DNA of 31,759 nt from Methanoculleus marisnigri (GCA_002503885.1 DASQ01000011.1:1-31759), one strand, 5' to 3'; counted from the first letter of the stretch, positions 16,270 to 24,523 are shown. A program made the numbers and translations. Notes: generated from the sequence alone by a model not told the origin.

Positions 16270-16863
16270 TTATACGGCCGCGACCTGCTCCAGTTTGGAC
16301 TTGGTGATCTCGACCCGGCGGATCGGGTAGATCGTCTTTACGGCCTTGAAGACGTCCCGGGCCATGTCGCCGGAGACGATCTCTTTGACCAAGGTCTCGA
16401 AGTCGCTCTCCGCCGCGCGGGCGGAGAGAGCCTGCGAGATCGCCTGCCGTACGGCGTGGACCTGGCTCTGATCGGCCCTTGATAAGGTGAGACAGACGAC
16501 CGTCACCCGCAGGAGTTTCTTGTCCTTGCTGGTGATCGGGTGGATGGTGTCGATGCGGGATGCCCGCCGCTTGACCATCGACCGGAGGTAGTCCCGGGTC
16601 ACTTCGTGACCGACGAACTCCGTGTACGCAGCGTCGCCGGCCACGTTGTTGATCTTAAACCTCATCTTGATGTGGGACTTTGAGTAGTCCTGCACAACTT
16701 CACCGAGCGTCGCGGTCATGATGCGGCCGACCATGTTCGCGGGGTCGGCCGAGATGGCGTCGCCGATCTCAGCTTTGCCGAAGGCATCGGGTACGTAGAC
16801 ACGGTACCACTTCTTGGCCTTCCAGCCTTCCAGCCTTCTTCCAACCTGTTTCTTCCTTGCCAT
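16270..16863 (-). CDS. rps3ae: 30S ribosomal protein S3Ae (eS1)
   Basis: Protein eS1 belongs to the archaeal/eukaryotic small ribosomal subunit. The 197-residue sequence has the family's opening (MARKKQVGRRLEGWKAKKWYRV), AEIGDAISADPANMVGRI, and the conserved HIKMRFKINNV and IYPIRRVEITK segments. Length is typical of archaea. A GTGAT-type ribosome-binding site precedes the ATG at 16863. It follows pcc1 by 77 bp on the same strand, in the gene order S15, RecJ-like, Pcc1, S3Ae seen in many archaea. A T-rich stretch (minus strand CAATTTTATTACC, near 16240-16255) probably ends the transcript. Confidence 0.97.
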   Translation of the reverse strand: MARKKQVGRRLEGWKAKKWYRVYVPDAFGKAEIGDAISADPANMVGRIMTATLGEVVQDYSKSHIKMRFKINNVAGDAAYTEFVGHEVTRDYLRSMVKRRASRIDTIHPITSKDKKLLRVTVVCLTLSRADQSQVHAVRQAISQALSARAAESDFETLVKEIVSGDMARDVFKAVKTIYPIRRVEITKSKLEQVAAV

Positions 16864-16940
16864 GGTATCACTTCTCTCTGTTATATCAATTTTTCAGCCC
16901 AAAGGAGCCTGAACACACTCTGGAACTCTCCGCTCTGCCG

Positions 16941-17165
16941 TCACCGTGAGGCGGAGGTACATACGTCCTCTGCTATCGTCAGGTTCATGAGGTAATCGTC
17001 CACCGAAGCGATGATTGACCGGAGTCTGGTCCCGTCGATCTCGGCCCGCACCCCTCCCTCTATCGGGTAGGTCCTGATCAGGGTGAGGTTATCGGGCTCA
17101 AGTGCCGCCGCCACGCATTCCGGATGGCTGTGCGGCGTCTCGATGGTGCCCTCGATCCGGATCAT
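16941..17165 (-). CDS. pcc1: KEOPS complex subunit Pcc1
   Basis: Pcc1 is the small dimerising subunit of KEOPS, which with Kae1, Bud32 and Cgi121 makes the t6A modification at position 37 of ANN-decoding tRNAs. The 74-residue size and the pattern ALEPDNLTLIRTYPIEGGVRAEI ... LRSIIASVDDYLMNLTIAEDV fit the family. The start is the ATG at 17165, whose ATGA overlaps the stop of the upstream RecJ-like gene. A longer frame to 17267 adds Arg/Gly/Pro-rich residues antisense in character. The partner enzyme Sua5 that supplies threonylcarbamoyl-AMP is encoded elsewhere in this window at 29014. Confidence 0.88.
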   Translation of the reverse strand: MIRIEGTIETPHSHPECVAAALEPDNLTLIRTYPIEGGVRAEIDGTRLRSIIASVDDYLMNLTIAEDVCTSASR

Positions 17166-18379
17166 GCGGGCACCGCCTCCAGGAGTTCCTGCCTGAACCG
17201 GTCCACCTGGTCGGCGTCGATCCGGGCGCCGGCCCTCCGGCGATGTCCGCCGCCCTGGCCCCCGCACGTCTCTGCGAGTCTCCGCATCAGTGCATCGAGG
17301 TCGAGGTCGATGCCCGGCGGGCAGCGTGCCGATACGGAGTAACGGCCCCCATGCTCTCCGATGACGAAGACAGGGCCGCTCTGGACCAGGTCGTTTGCGA
17401 GCGCATCCGCGACATCGCTTGCTACCCCTCCGTCGTCCACCGCAAAGAGGGCGACGCGCTCGTCGAGGCGGCGTGCCCCGCGGATGCCGGCGATGACCGC
17501 CTGCCGGTAGCGGGCGGTGATCTCCCAGGCTTCCGGGAGAGCGCTGGTCGAGCGGAGGCAGAGCGATGCGCCGATATCTCCGCTCCCGGCCTTGCCGCAG
17601 GCGTCGACGACGGCGGCGAGACTCAAGGCCTCGTCGATCGCTTCCCGCCCGAGGCTGTAGGTGGTCCCCCAGATCCCGCAGAGTGCGGGGAGGGACGCTT
17701 TCGGGGCGGCCGCAAGGACGACCCGGGAGAGGAGGGACTCGATATCCAGATCGTCCTCGTCGGTGACCTGCGCAACCAGTGCCCGGGCTGCGTCGGGATC
17801 GCCCGAGAACCCGGTGAGGTAGGGATTGACGGCGAGCGCGAGCTGCTCGACGAGGCCCCTCCCCGGGAGGAGGAGGCCGCGGCGGGGTGTGATGAACCCG
17901 TTGGCGATGCCTTCGCTGGATATGTCCCGGTTCGGCCCCTCGATATCCTGGCCGTCGCCGATGATCCCGAGGAGCGCGAGCCCCGCGAGGTCGCGGTTGT
18001 CCCCCATGCGCTGGGCGACGATGTAGGCCGCGCCGGCAGCCGAGAGGTTCCGTTCGCCGTCAATCCCGGCGAGGTGTGGGTTGACGTGGTAGTCGCCCTC
18101 GAAGTGGGGCAGGTGGTGATCCACCACCATTACGTCGTCGGGGAGGTCCGAGAGTGCTGATCCGAAGTCGCAGAGAAGCACGCTGCCTTCGCGAGGCAGG
18201 TCGGCCGTGGAGATGCCTGAGCGGATCCTCAGCCGGAACCGTCCGCCCTTGCGGAACATGGCGTGGCAGAGGATGGATGCGGCGGCTATACCGTCCGCAT
18301 CGTGGTGCGCCAGCACCTCCACAAACTCCTGCTCGAGCAGGCGACCGGCCAGGCGAGCAGCAGCGGCGTCAAGCGACAT
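17162..18379 (-). CDS. RecJ-like DHH-family phosphoesterase (single-stranded nuclease homologue)
   Basis: This 405-residue protein has the DHH-family metal motifs: HHDADG (25-30), CDFG with Asp71 and DHH (87-89), plus a later IGDGQD segment. The C-terminal DHHA1 domain ends with GGQGGGHRRRAGARI (373-387), the substrate-binding glycine/histidine motif. Archaeal RecJ homologues include the GINS-associated nuclease and RNA exonucleases; I cannot say which this is. All metal ligands appear intact. It begins 6 bp after the rps15 stop and is coupled to pcc1 by a 4-nt overlap. Genes of this type next to rps15 are common in archaea, which supports the assignment. Confidence 0.9.
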   Translation of the reverse strand: MSLDAAAARLAGRLLEQEFVEVLAHHDADGIAAASILCHAMFRKGGRFRLRIRSGISTADLPREGSVLLCDFGSALSDLPDDVMVVDHHLPHFEGDYHVNPHLAGIDGERNLSAAGAAYIVAQRMGDNRDLAGLALLGIIGDGQDIEGPNRDISSEGIANGFITPRRGLLLPGRGLVEQLALAVNPYLTGFSGDPDAARALVAQVTDEDDLDIESLLSRVVLAAAPKASLPALCGIWGTTYSLGREAIDEALSLAAVVDACGKAGSGDIGASLCLRSTSALPEAWEITARYRQAVIAGIRGARRLDERVALFAVDDGGVASDVADALANDLVQSGPVFVIGEHGGRYSVSARCPPGIDLDLDALMRRLAETCGGQGGGHRRRAGARIDADQVDRFRQELLEAVPA

Positions 18380-18385
18380 GGATCA

Positions 18386-18844
18386 TCAGCGGGTGAGCAG
18401 GATCTCCGCAGTCTCCGGCTTGTAAGTCCAGCCTTTCGGCATCCGTCCGGACCTGACGTAGTACTTGACCAGTCTGCGCACCTTGGACTCGGCTATCTGA
18501 AGCTGCCGGGTGTTGTGCACATCCTTCTTGTTCTCCGCAAGGTGTTTCCTTATCCCGAGCGCCTTCTGCATCAGGTTCCGGAGATCTTCGGGGATCTCGG
18601 ATTCAAGGCCCTTCTCGCGGAGGATCTCGTTTACGCGCTTGCCAGTGGCGAGCTTGACGTCAGGGACAGCGTAACTGTCCCGCAGCGCAAGGCCAATCTG
18701 ACTGGTCGACATGCCGTCTTTGCGGAGATCAACGATAATCTTCTCGATCTCCGGTGCGTCCGTGTTGGACCACCCGGGTGCTTCCTTCCGGTAAGGTCGG
18801 ACAGAACCGCTGGTTCCACGGCGCCGAGCGTACATTCTTGCCAT
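18386..18844 (-). CDS. rps15: 30S ribosomal protein S15 (uS15)
   Basis: Archaeal uS15 of 152 residues, with the archaeal N-terminal extension (MARMYARRRGTSGSVRPYR, then APGWS), the SQIGLALRDSYAVPDVK segment, and the S15 core NLMQKALGIRKHL, NKKDVHN and LVKYYVRSGRMPKGW. The start is the ATG at 18844: a strong ribosome-binding site GGAGGTG lies 6 nt upstream. A GTG nine bases earlier falls inside that site and is rejected. It is the first gene of the rps15, recJ-like, pcc1, rps3ae cluster. Confidence 0.97.
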   Translation of the reverse strand: MARMYARRRGTSGSVRPYRKEAPGWSNTDAPEIEKIIVDLRKDGMSTSQIGLALRDSYAVPDVKLATGKRVNEILREKGLESEIPEDLRNLMQKALGIRKHLAENKKDVHNTRQLQIAESKVRRLVKYYVRSGRMPKGWTYKPETAEILLTR

Positions 18845-18920
18845 TGCATACACCTCCGTTAGATATACTATGTTAAGTCCAGAAAAGAGTCCGTTATCTG
18901 ACTAATCTCTGTAATCCCGA

Positions 18921-18982
18921 GCCCTTGCGGGCCGTGCTCCGGGAGCACGTCGGACTTACCATAGCCAGCACATATGGTGCTG
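18921..18982. repeat. Cluster of hairpins in the rps15/kinase divergent region
   Basis: Three inverted repeats are packed here: GCCC-TTGC-GGGC (18921-18932), directly followed by CGTGCTCC-G-GGAGCACG (18933-18949), then CAGCAC-ATATG-GTGCTG (18966-18982). A fourth, GTGC-TGCG-GCAC, lies at 19025-19036. They sit between rps15 and the divergent kinase. Possible roles are operators or a structured transcript; nothing identifies which. Confidence 0.4.
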
Positions 18983-19059
18983 CATCATATTCACCGGGAG
19001 GCGTCTTAAGGGTATCGGGCGGGTGTGCTGCGGCACCTGTGGCAGGATTGATCCGTGGA

Positions 19060-19066
19060 GTTTATT
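19060..19066 (+). promoter_or_regulatory. TATA box of the histidine kinase gene
   Basis: GTTTATT is centred about 28 nt before the ATG at 19091, so transcription would begin within about three bases of the start codon. Confidence 0.4.
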
Positions 19067-19090
19067 GTGGTTTAGAACGAATCCTATTGC

Positions 19091-21352
19091 ATGAAGGAAG
19101 GGCATTCGGACAGCCAGCCCCACGATGCATTCACCAGGAAGCGCCTTCTCTCCTGGGGCATCGTTGTCTCGGCCCTCCTCGCGCTTGGTGCCATGGGGTA
19201 CTCCCTCTCCGTAGGGGTATCCGTCGTCACCTCCCACCTTTTCTACGTCCCGATTGTTCTTGCAGCCTACCGCTACCCTGACCGGGGCGTTGCCTTTGCC
19301 GGTGCGCTTGCCGCCGGCTACCTCGCGGAGGTGCTCCTCCTCGCACCGGGGGGCGGGCTTGAGGTCGTAAACGCCCTGCTCCGCGCCGGGGTTTTCGTCG
19401 TCGTCGCCGCCGTCGTATCTCACCTATCCGGCAGACTGCAGGTGCGGGAGAGCCGCTACCGGGGAGTCTTCGAGACCTCGGGGGCGGGGATCTGTCTCTT
19501 CTCGCCTGAGACCGGGAAGATCGAGGAGATGAACCAGAGGTGCTCTGCGATACTCGGGTATCCCGACGGTGAGGTCCCGTCCCTGGATGTATCCGCGATC
19601 TGGCCCGGGTATTCCGGGCTCGCCGGAACCCTCGGGGAGAGGGGGATCCAGAGCCTGGACTGCAACCTCGTCGGCCGGGAAGGGAAGCCCTGTCCGGTCC
19701 TCCTCTCGGCGAACCTTCTTCCCGGTCGGCAGGAGGGCTGCGTGGTGGTCACCGGGACGGCAGAACAGAAACAGATGGAGATGGATCTCCGCCGGTTGGA
19801 GGAGACGTTCCGGGTCATCCTCAACACCACTGATGTCGGGATCCTCCTCACCGCTCCGGGCCTGCAGGTCGTGGAGGCGAATACGGCCGCGATCCGGCTC
19901 TTCGGCGGGGCCGGGCCGGAGGACCTGATCGGGCAGAATCCGGGTGACCTGATCGCAGAGAGTGATCGGAAGGTCATCCGGGATTACCGGGAACGGGTCC
20001 TGCACGGGGAGAGTCCTGCCCCGCGAGAGTGCATGTTCCGCAGACTCGACGGTGTCGAATGGCCTGCGGAGGTATCGCTTACCCGCCTGAAGCGGAACGG
20101 TGATGCCCCGGAACGGCTGGTCGTCTCCCTCCGGGATATCACTGAACGGCGGCAAGCGGAAGAGGCGATGCGTGAGGAGTACCGCTATCTCATGGTCGTC
20201 AACGAGATCATCGCCGCTGCAACCGCGTCCCGGGGGCTGGACGACCTTCTCCAGGTCTCGCTCGCAAAGACCGTCGCCCTGCTTGAGTTTGACCTCGGGG
20301 CGGTCTACCTGATGCGTTCCGGGAGCGACACGGCGGTCCTCCGTGCCCGGGAAGGGGTGGGCGAGGCCCTGCCGCCGGTGGTGCGCCGGGAGGACCCCCT
20401 CTACCAGGACATTCTCCAGGCCGGCGCGATGCAGTGCATCGAGGACTTCTCAATGAGGTATCCCGGCTCCGGGATCCGGGTTCTTGCCATGGTGCCCATC
20501 CCCGGCGATGACGGGCCGGTGGGATGGATCGCGGTCGGGAGCAGGGTCCGGAAGACGATCCCGGAGTCCGAGCGGGGGATCCTTCTCGGCATCGCCGAAG
20601 AGCTCCGCAACGCGGTAGTGAAGGGGATGCTCCAGGAGGATCTGGAGGCGGCGCTCGCATCCGCCAACCGCTACCTCGAGGAGGCGACTGCGGCGGCCGC
20701 TGAGGTCAACCTCTACGTGGATATCCTCACCCATGACATCAACAATGCAAACACCGTAGCAATGGGCTACCTGCAGATGTACCTCGAGTCCCCGACCGGT
20801 TCGGACGGGGTACTCGTCGGGAAGTCGCTTACGGCCGTCTACCAGAGCAGCGAGATCATACGGAACGTCCTGACGCTTCGCAGGCTCAAGACCGGGCCTG
20901 CCGAGCTTCGGCCGGTGCGGCTTGAGCCGGTGATCCGGGGGATCTGCAGTTACCACGCGGATGCCCGCATCGCCTGCAACGGAGCGGATACGACGGTTCT
21001 CGCCGACGACCTCGTCAGCGAGGTCTTTGCGAACCTGATCGGCAATGCCATCAAGTTCGGCGGGCCGGGGGTCGAGGTCTCCATCAGCGTCCGTGAGGAG
21101 GAGGATACGGTCTCGGTGACGGTTGCCGACAACGGCCCCGGGATCCCCGACGACCTCAAGCCGCGCGTGTTCGAACGCAACCAGCGTGGGACAACGAAGA
21201 AGAGCGGGAAGGGCCTTGGTCTTTACATCGTCCGGATGCTTGTGGAGCGCTACACGGGGAGTGTCCGGGTGGGCGATCGGATCCCCGGCCACCCCGGGGA
21301 GGGGGCCGCGATCACGTTCACCCTGCCGCGTTGCCTTCCGGCAACGGCGTGA
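19091..21352 (+). CDS. Membrane PAS/GAF sensor histidine kinase
   Basis: The 753-residue protein has three or four N-terminal membrane helices (about 20-112), PAS 1 (120-225), PAS 2 (232-355, ending SLRDITERRQAEEAM), a GAF domain (about 365-512), a coiled linker, a dimerisation/phosphoacceptor segment ILTHDINNANTVAMGYLQM with His548, and a full ATPase domain: N box NLIGNAIKFG (648-657), G1 DNGPGIP (680-686) and G2 GKGLGL (706-711). It should autophosphorylate in response to an unknown signal. The NxxN-type HDINN phosphoacceptor motif is typical of methanogen kinases. No response regulator is adjacent. It ends 45 bp before tRNA-Gly. Confidence 0.93.
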   Translation: MKEGHSDSQPHDAFTRKRLLSWGIVVSALLALGAMGYSLSVGVSVVTSHLFYVPIVLAAYRYPDRGVAFAGALAAGYLAEVLLLAPGGGLEVVNALLRAGVFVVVAAVVSHLSGRLQVRESRYRGVFETSGAGICLFSPETGKIEEMNQRCSAILGYPDGEVPSLDVSAIWPGYSGLAGTLGERGIQSLDCNLVGREGKPCPVLLSANLLPGRQEGCVVVTGTAEQKQMEMDLRRLEETFRVILNTTDVGILLTAPGLQVVEANTAAIRLFGGAGPEDLIGQNPGDLIAESDRKVIRDYRERVLHGESPAPRECMFRRLDGVEWPAEVSLTRLKRNGDAPERLVVSLRDITERRQAEEAMREEYRYLMVVNEIIAAATASRGLDDLLQVSLAKTVALLEFDLGAVYLMRSGSDTAVLRAREGVGEALPPVVRREDPLYQDILQAGAMQCIEDFSMRYPGSGIRVLAMVPIPGDDGPVGWIAVGSRVRKTIPESERGILLGIAEELRNAVVKGMLQEDLEAALASANRYLEEATAAAAEVNLYVDILTHDINNANTVAMGYLQMYLESPTGSDGVLVGKSLTAVYQSSEIIRNVLTLRRLKTGPAELRPVRLEPVIRGICSYHADARIACNGADTTVLADDLVSEVFANLIGNAIKFGGPGVEVSISVREEEDTVSVTVADNGPGIPDDLKPRVFERNQRGTTKKSGKGLGLYIVRMLVERYTGSVRVGDRIPGHPGEGAAITFTLPRCLPATA

Positions 21353-21355
21353 GCC

Positions 21356-21367
21356 GAATATTTATCT
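21356..21367 (+). promoter_or_regulatory. TATA box of tRNA-Gly
   Basis: GAATATTTATCT immediately follows the kinase stop codon. Its centre is about 37 nt before the tRNA, giving a short 5' leader of roughly 11 nt. Confidence 0.5.
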
Positions 21368-21397
21368 CCTCCCTGACCAATATGTAATGGTACCAGC

Positions 21398-21468
21398 GCG
21401 ATAGTAGTCTAGCGGTAGGACAGGGGCTTCCCAAGCCTCCAGCCCGGGTTCGATCCCCGGCTATCGCA
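21398..21468 (+). tRNA. tRNA-Gly (anticodon CCC)
   Basis: The cloverleaf is complete: acceptor stem GCGATAG/CTATCGC, D-arm with AGCGGTA, anticodon stem GGGGC/GCCTC around the loop TTCCCAA (anticodon CCC), a T-arm CCGGG-TTCGATC-CCCGG, and discriminator A. No intron. CCA is not encoded, as is common in archaea. Confidence 0.95.
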
Positions 21469-21610
21469 TCCCGATTTTCCGGCTCCCGAACGTGTTAGCA
21501 CGTTTTGCCGTTCTGAAGTCTCCGGTCCGTACGGCAGGATCCGGTTTTGCACGCAGGGGACGTTCGGGCCGGTCCGCGGTGCAGTCCCGGCCCTGCAATG
21601 GGGCGCCCCC

Positions 21611-23065
21611 TCACGCCCGCTGCGGCCCTTCAGCCTCGTGATGGAGATCCGCCCGCTGCTCCGCGCCGCGGAGTGCGGAGGCGATCACCGCCGGCACGGT
21701 CAGGAGCGTGGAGACGGCGAAGGCGAAGGTGATGCCGGCGGTCACGGCCTCCTGAACGGGGATCGGCATATTCATACCACCGATCACGAACATCTCCATG
21801 ATCTGGTCCATCGAGACCGAACCGATCAGCACGGGCATCGCGATCGCCATCGAGATCACCATGCCGAGGTTGTTGAGCAGGGCCCGGACCGAGGAGGTGA
21901 TGCCCCGGCGTTCGGGCGGGACGGCGGCCATGACCGCGCTCGTGTTCGGCGACGCGAAGAGGCCCGATCCCATGCCGTTGACGAACATCGAGAGCGCGAT
22001 CCACGTATACGGCGTGTCGTACCGGATCACGGCGAGCCCGGCGAGGCCGACGAGCGAGATGACAAGCCCGATCGTGCTGATCGACCGCGAACCGTACCGG
22101 TCCGAGAGGATGCCTCCTACCGGGCCCATGATCACGAGCCCGACGGCGAGCGGGGCGATCAGGATGCTGGCCGTCAGGGGGTCGAGACCCCGGACCCCCT
22201 GGAAGTAGAGGATCAGCAGGATCATCACGGCGCCCCGGGCGATCGCGTTCAGAAAGACCGAGAGTTGTCCGAATGCGACGATCTGGATGCGGAAGAGGGA
22301 GAGGTCGATCAGAGGGTTCGGAATGCTGTTCTCCCGCCGGACGAAGAGGACGAGACTGACCAGGAAGATGCCGAGGGTGGCGAGCATCACCGGTGAGAGG
22401 AAGCCCGGCACGACCCCGACGCCGACGTAGACGAGGAGCGTCATCACGGCGATCGTGAAGAGGGCCAGGCCTGCATAGTCGAACCTCTCGGCGCCGAGGC
22501 GGGGGAGGGTCGGCTCCCGGAGGTACCGGACGCCGAGGTAGAGGGCCGCGAGCCCGATCGGGATGTTGAAGTAGAAGTTCAGCCGCCAGTCGATCAGGGT
22601 CAGGACGCCGCCGAGGACCGGCCCGACCACGGAGGCCGCGGCCAGGATCATCGAGAGGATCCCGTTTGCCCGTCCGAGTTCTCCCCGGGGGAAGGCGTCG
22701 GTGACGATGATCGTCGAGTTCGCGATCAGGATCGAACCCCCCACGGCCTGGAATACACGGAACCCGGTCAACTGGACGATGTCGGTCGAGATGCCGCAGA
22801 GGAGCGAGCCGAGAGTGAAGAGGACGAGGCCGGCGAGGTAGAGGCGCTTGCGCCCGTAGAGGTCGGCGGCCCGTCCCCACAGCGGGGCCGTGATCGTGGT
22901 GACCAGCATGTATACGATGATCGGGGCCATCACGCCGATCAGGGTCGTGTTCAGGGCGATCATGATCGTCGGCAGGGCGATGAGCAGCGTGGTCCCATTC
23001 AGCACGCCGCCGAGAGTGCCGAGCGAGGCGATCAGGAGGGCGAGCCACTTGTAGGTGAGGGTCAT
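21611..23065 (-). CDS. MFS multidrug exporter, 14-helix EmrB/QacA type (DHA2)
   Basis: This 484-residue inner-membrane protein has about 14 hydrophobic helices. Family marks are the helix-1 region LNGTTLLIALPTI, the loop motif GRAADLYGRKRLYL, and the motif C segment VVGPVLGGVLTLIDWRLNFYFNIPIG, a classic EmrB/QacA signature. It should export hydrophobic or toxic compounds by proton antiport; the substrate is unknown. The start is the ATG at 23065, which overlaps the marR stop as ATGA; a GTG at 23086 would extend it by seven residues inside marR and is less likely. With marR it forms a two-gene regulator/exporter unit. Confidence 0.93.
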   Translation of the reverse strand: MTLTYKWLALLIASLGTLGGVLNGTTLLIALPTIMIALNTTLIGVMAPIIVYMLVTTITAPLWGRAADLYGRKRLYLAGLVLFTLGSLLCGISTDIVQLTGFRVFQAVGGSILIANSTIIVTDAFPRGELGRANGILSMILAAASVVGPVLGGVLTLIDWRLNFYFNIPIGLAALYLGVRYLREPTLPRLGAERFDYAGLALFTIAVMTLLVYVGVGVVPGFLSPVMLATLGIFLVSLVLFVRRENSIPNPLIDLSLFRIQIVAFGQLSVFLNAIARGAVMILLILYFQGVRGLDPLTASILIAPLAVGLVIMGPVGGILSDRYGSRSISTIGLVISLVGLAGLAVIRYDTPYTWIALSMFVNGMGSGLFASPNTSAVMAAVPPERRGITSSVRALLNNLGMVISMAIAMPVLIGSVSMDQIMEMFVIGGMNMPIPVQEAVTAGITFAFAVSTLLTVPAVIASALRGAEQRADLHHEAEGPQRA

Positions 23066-23520
23066 GCGTCCCTCCCGCACCTGCACGAAGCCGGCAGTTC
23101 GGAGCGCTGGATGTTCTCCACCATGCGGTCGAGAATCGATATGAGCGTTGCCTGCTCTTCGTTCGAGAGCCCGGCGAGGAGCGCGTCGTTGAGGTTGCGG
23201 ACCACCTCGTCGATGAGGGGGGCCGTCGCCCGGCCGCGTTCCGTCAGGGTGACCAGGTAGGCACGACGGTCGGCGGGGTCGCGTTCACGGACCGCGTATC
23301 CCGCCTCGATCAGGTCGCGGATCGTCCGGGTAGCGACCGCCCGGTCGACCATCAGGTCCTTTGCGATCTGCTCCTGGTGGACCCTGTTGTGCCGGAGAAG
23401 ATAACTCAGAAACCGGAACTGGCGTGACGTTAGACCGTCTACTTCGAGGCGCCGTGCAAGATACCGGTGGACGAACCAGTGAATCCATCCCATCCGGACA
23501 ACAACCGATTCGGAAGACAC
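23062..23520 (-). CDS. MarR-family transcriptional regulator of the adjacent exporter
   Basis: A MarR-type winged-helix dimer of about 152 residues. The helix-turn-helix LTSRQFRFLSYLLRHN ... QEQIAKDLMVDRAVATRTIRDLIEAGYAVRERDPADRRAYLVTLTERG is diagnostic, including the wing motif DxRxxxxxLT. I place the start at the GTG at 23520: the TATA box (minus strand GAAATATT, 23548-23541) is centred about 25 nt upstream, which makes a leaderless transcript. A TTG at 23550 would lie upstream of the TATA box. The inverted repeat GTTGA-TATG-TCAAC sits exactly between the TATA box and this start, so MarR probably represses itself and the exporter. The ligand is unknown. Three C-terminal residues are Cys-rich (SCRCG). 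Confidence 0.9.
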   Translation of the reverse strand: MSSESVVVRMGWIHWFVHRYLARRLEVDGLTSRQFRFLSYLLRHNRVHQEQIAKDLMVDRAVATRTIRDLIEAGYAVRERDPADRRAYLVTLTERGRATAPLIDEVVRNLNDALLAGLSNEEQATLISILDRMVENIQRSELPASCRCGRDA

Positions 23521-23524
23521 CTTA

Positions 23525-23548
23525 GTTGATATGTCAACAAAATATTTC
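23525..23548 (-). promoter_or_regulatory. marR promoter with operator-like inverted repeat
   Basis: GTTGA (23525-23529) and TCAAC (23534-23538) form a perfect 14-base inverted repeat around TATG. The TATA box GAAATATT (minus strand) is at 23548-23541. A regulator bound at the repeat would block polymerase at the promoter of marR and the exporter (inference from position). Confidence 0.55.
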
Positions 23549-23636
23549 AAGCAGTCGACGGCTCGTCGTCCGGCCGGCGAGCGTAGATGGGGAGGATCAA
23601 GGGGCGTCGACCGGTACGGTGCCCGGGTTGACCAAA

Positions 23637-24440
23637 TCAGGCGCCGTTACGGCCGTCTTCTGCAACAATCTCGAACCGGCAGTGGTCGAACCCCATCGAG
23701 TAGCATCGGGTCTCGACCGCCGCCGCCGGCCGGCCGTAGTGGCGGGAGAAGAGCGCCCGGAGGATGCCGGAGTCGAACGCACATGCGGGTTTCCCGGTCA
23801 CGGGCAGGTCGGCGCACTCGAAGCAGTCGTAGACGAGGAGCACGAGCGGTTGCGCCTCCGCGATCTCAAGCCTTCCCAGGCGGTGCTCCTCCCAGAATCG
23901 GGCGATATTCGCGCAGAAGGCTCCGGTATCCGGGTCGGCCACCGCCGGGTAGAGTTCTTGGCCGATCCGCTCACCGGCCCGGGAAAGGAGCGGGTCGAGG
24001 AGGATCCCCTCCTGCATGAGCGAGACCCGGATCGTCCGGAACGCGAGCCGGTAGAACGCGTTTTGGTCGCCCGACCCCGCCTGGTACGCCCCTGCATAGG
24101 CGGCGAGCGCATCGGCCACCCGGTCCTCCGGTGAGATGCTCGCGACGAGGTCGCCGCTGACGAAGAATATCTTTTTGCGGGAGTCCTCCGGGTCGGCCCG
24201 TGACCCGATCACGCCCGCCGCCGCCATCTCCTGGAGGTGCACCGAGACCGTCGACTTCGCCCGCCCGGCGAGGGCGACGATCTCGTCGAACGTACGTTCG
24301 CGCTCCCGGAGGGCCGCGAGGATAGCACGCCGCACCGGATTCTCGACCGCACGCGCCCCCGTGGGGGTCGAGTACAGGTCTATCTCCAGGTTTGCTTTCG
24401 GCCGCCCGGGTCTCCCCCCCCTGCTCACCTCGTATTCCAT
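23637..24440 (-). CDS. msvR: MsvR, methanogen-specific redox-sensing V4R-domain regulator
   Basis: MsvR is a redox-responsive repressor found in methanogens; in Methanothermobacter it is divergent from and controls fpaA, exactly the arrangement here (established knowledge, from memory). The 267-residue protein has an ArsR-like winged helix at about 25-95 (NPVRRAILAALRERERTFDEIVALAGRAKSTVSVHLQ) and a C-terminal V4R domain (about 125-260) with Cys176, Cys206, Cys209, Cys220, Cys246 and Cys254. Cys206/209 (DCFEC), Cys220, Cys246 and Cys254 are candidates for the redox switch. The start is the ATG at 24440; a minus-strand TATA box at 24466-24461 fits a leaderless transcript. The longer frame to 24509 would run across the shared promoter. 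Confidence 0.9.
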   Translation of the reverse strand: MEYEVSRGGRPGRPKANLEIDLYSTPTGARAVENPVRRAILAALRERERTFDEIVALAGRAKSTVSVHLQEMAAAGVIGSRADPEDSRKKIFFVSGDLVASISPEDRVADALAAYAGAYQAGSGDQNAFYRLAFRTIRVSLMQEGILLDPLLSRAGERIGQELYPAVADPDTGAFCANIARFWEEHRLGRLEIAEAQPLVLLVYDCFECADLPVTGKPACAFDSGILRALFSRHYGRPAAAVETRCYSMGFDHCRFEIVAEDGRNGA

Positions 24441-24460
24441 AGAGTAAAATCGAAAGGATG

Positions 24461-24466
24461 ATATAT
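24461..24466 (-). promoter_or_regulatory. TATA box of msvR
   Basis: ATATAT is centred about 24 nt before the ATG at 24440 on the minus strand, consistent with a leaderless msvR transcript. Confidence 0.5.
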
Positions 24467-24471
24467 CAATT

Positions 24472-24507
24472 GTTCGGATATACTGGAACGTTCGTATTGT
24501 TCCGAAC
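24472..24507. promoter_or_regulatory. Two abutting GTTC-N10-GAAC operators, probable MsvR sites, over the fpaA promoter
   Basis: GTTCGGATATACTGGAAC (24472-24489) and GTTCGTATTGTTCCGAAC (24490-24507) are two directly adjacent 18-bp inverted repeats with the same design. The second is extended to GTTCG/CGAAC. The first overlaps the fpaA TATA element (GATATAC, 24477-24483), and the second spans the expected fpaA transcription start near 24505. They resemble the TTCG...CGAA inverted repeats reported for MsvR (recalled, spacing not checked). Confidence 0.65.
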
Positions 24508-24523
24508 AACCATGGTGATAGAA

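Noticed and set aside
16881..16887. TTATATC as a separate TATA box for rps3ae
   Set aside because: It would place the transcript start at or past the ATG, yet the gene has a ribosome-binding site; more likely chance or an operon transcript.
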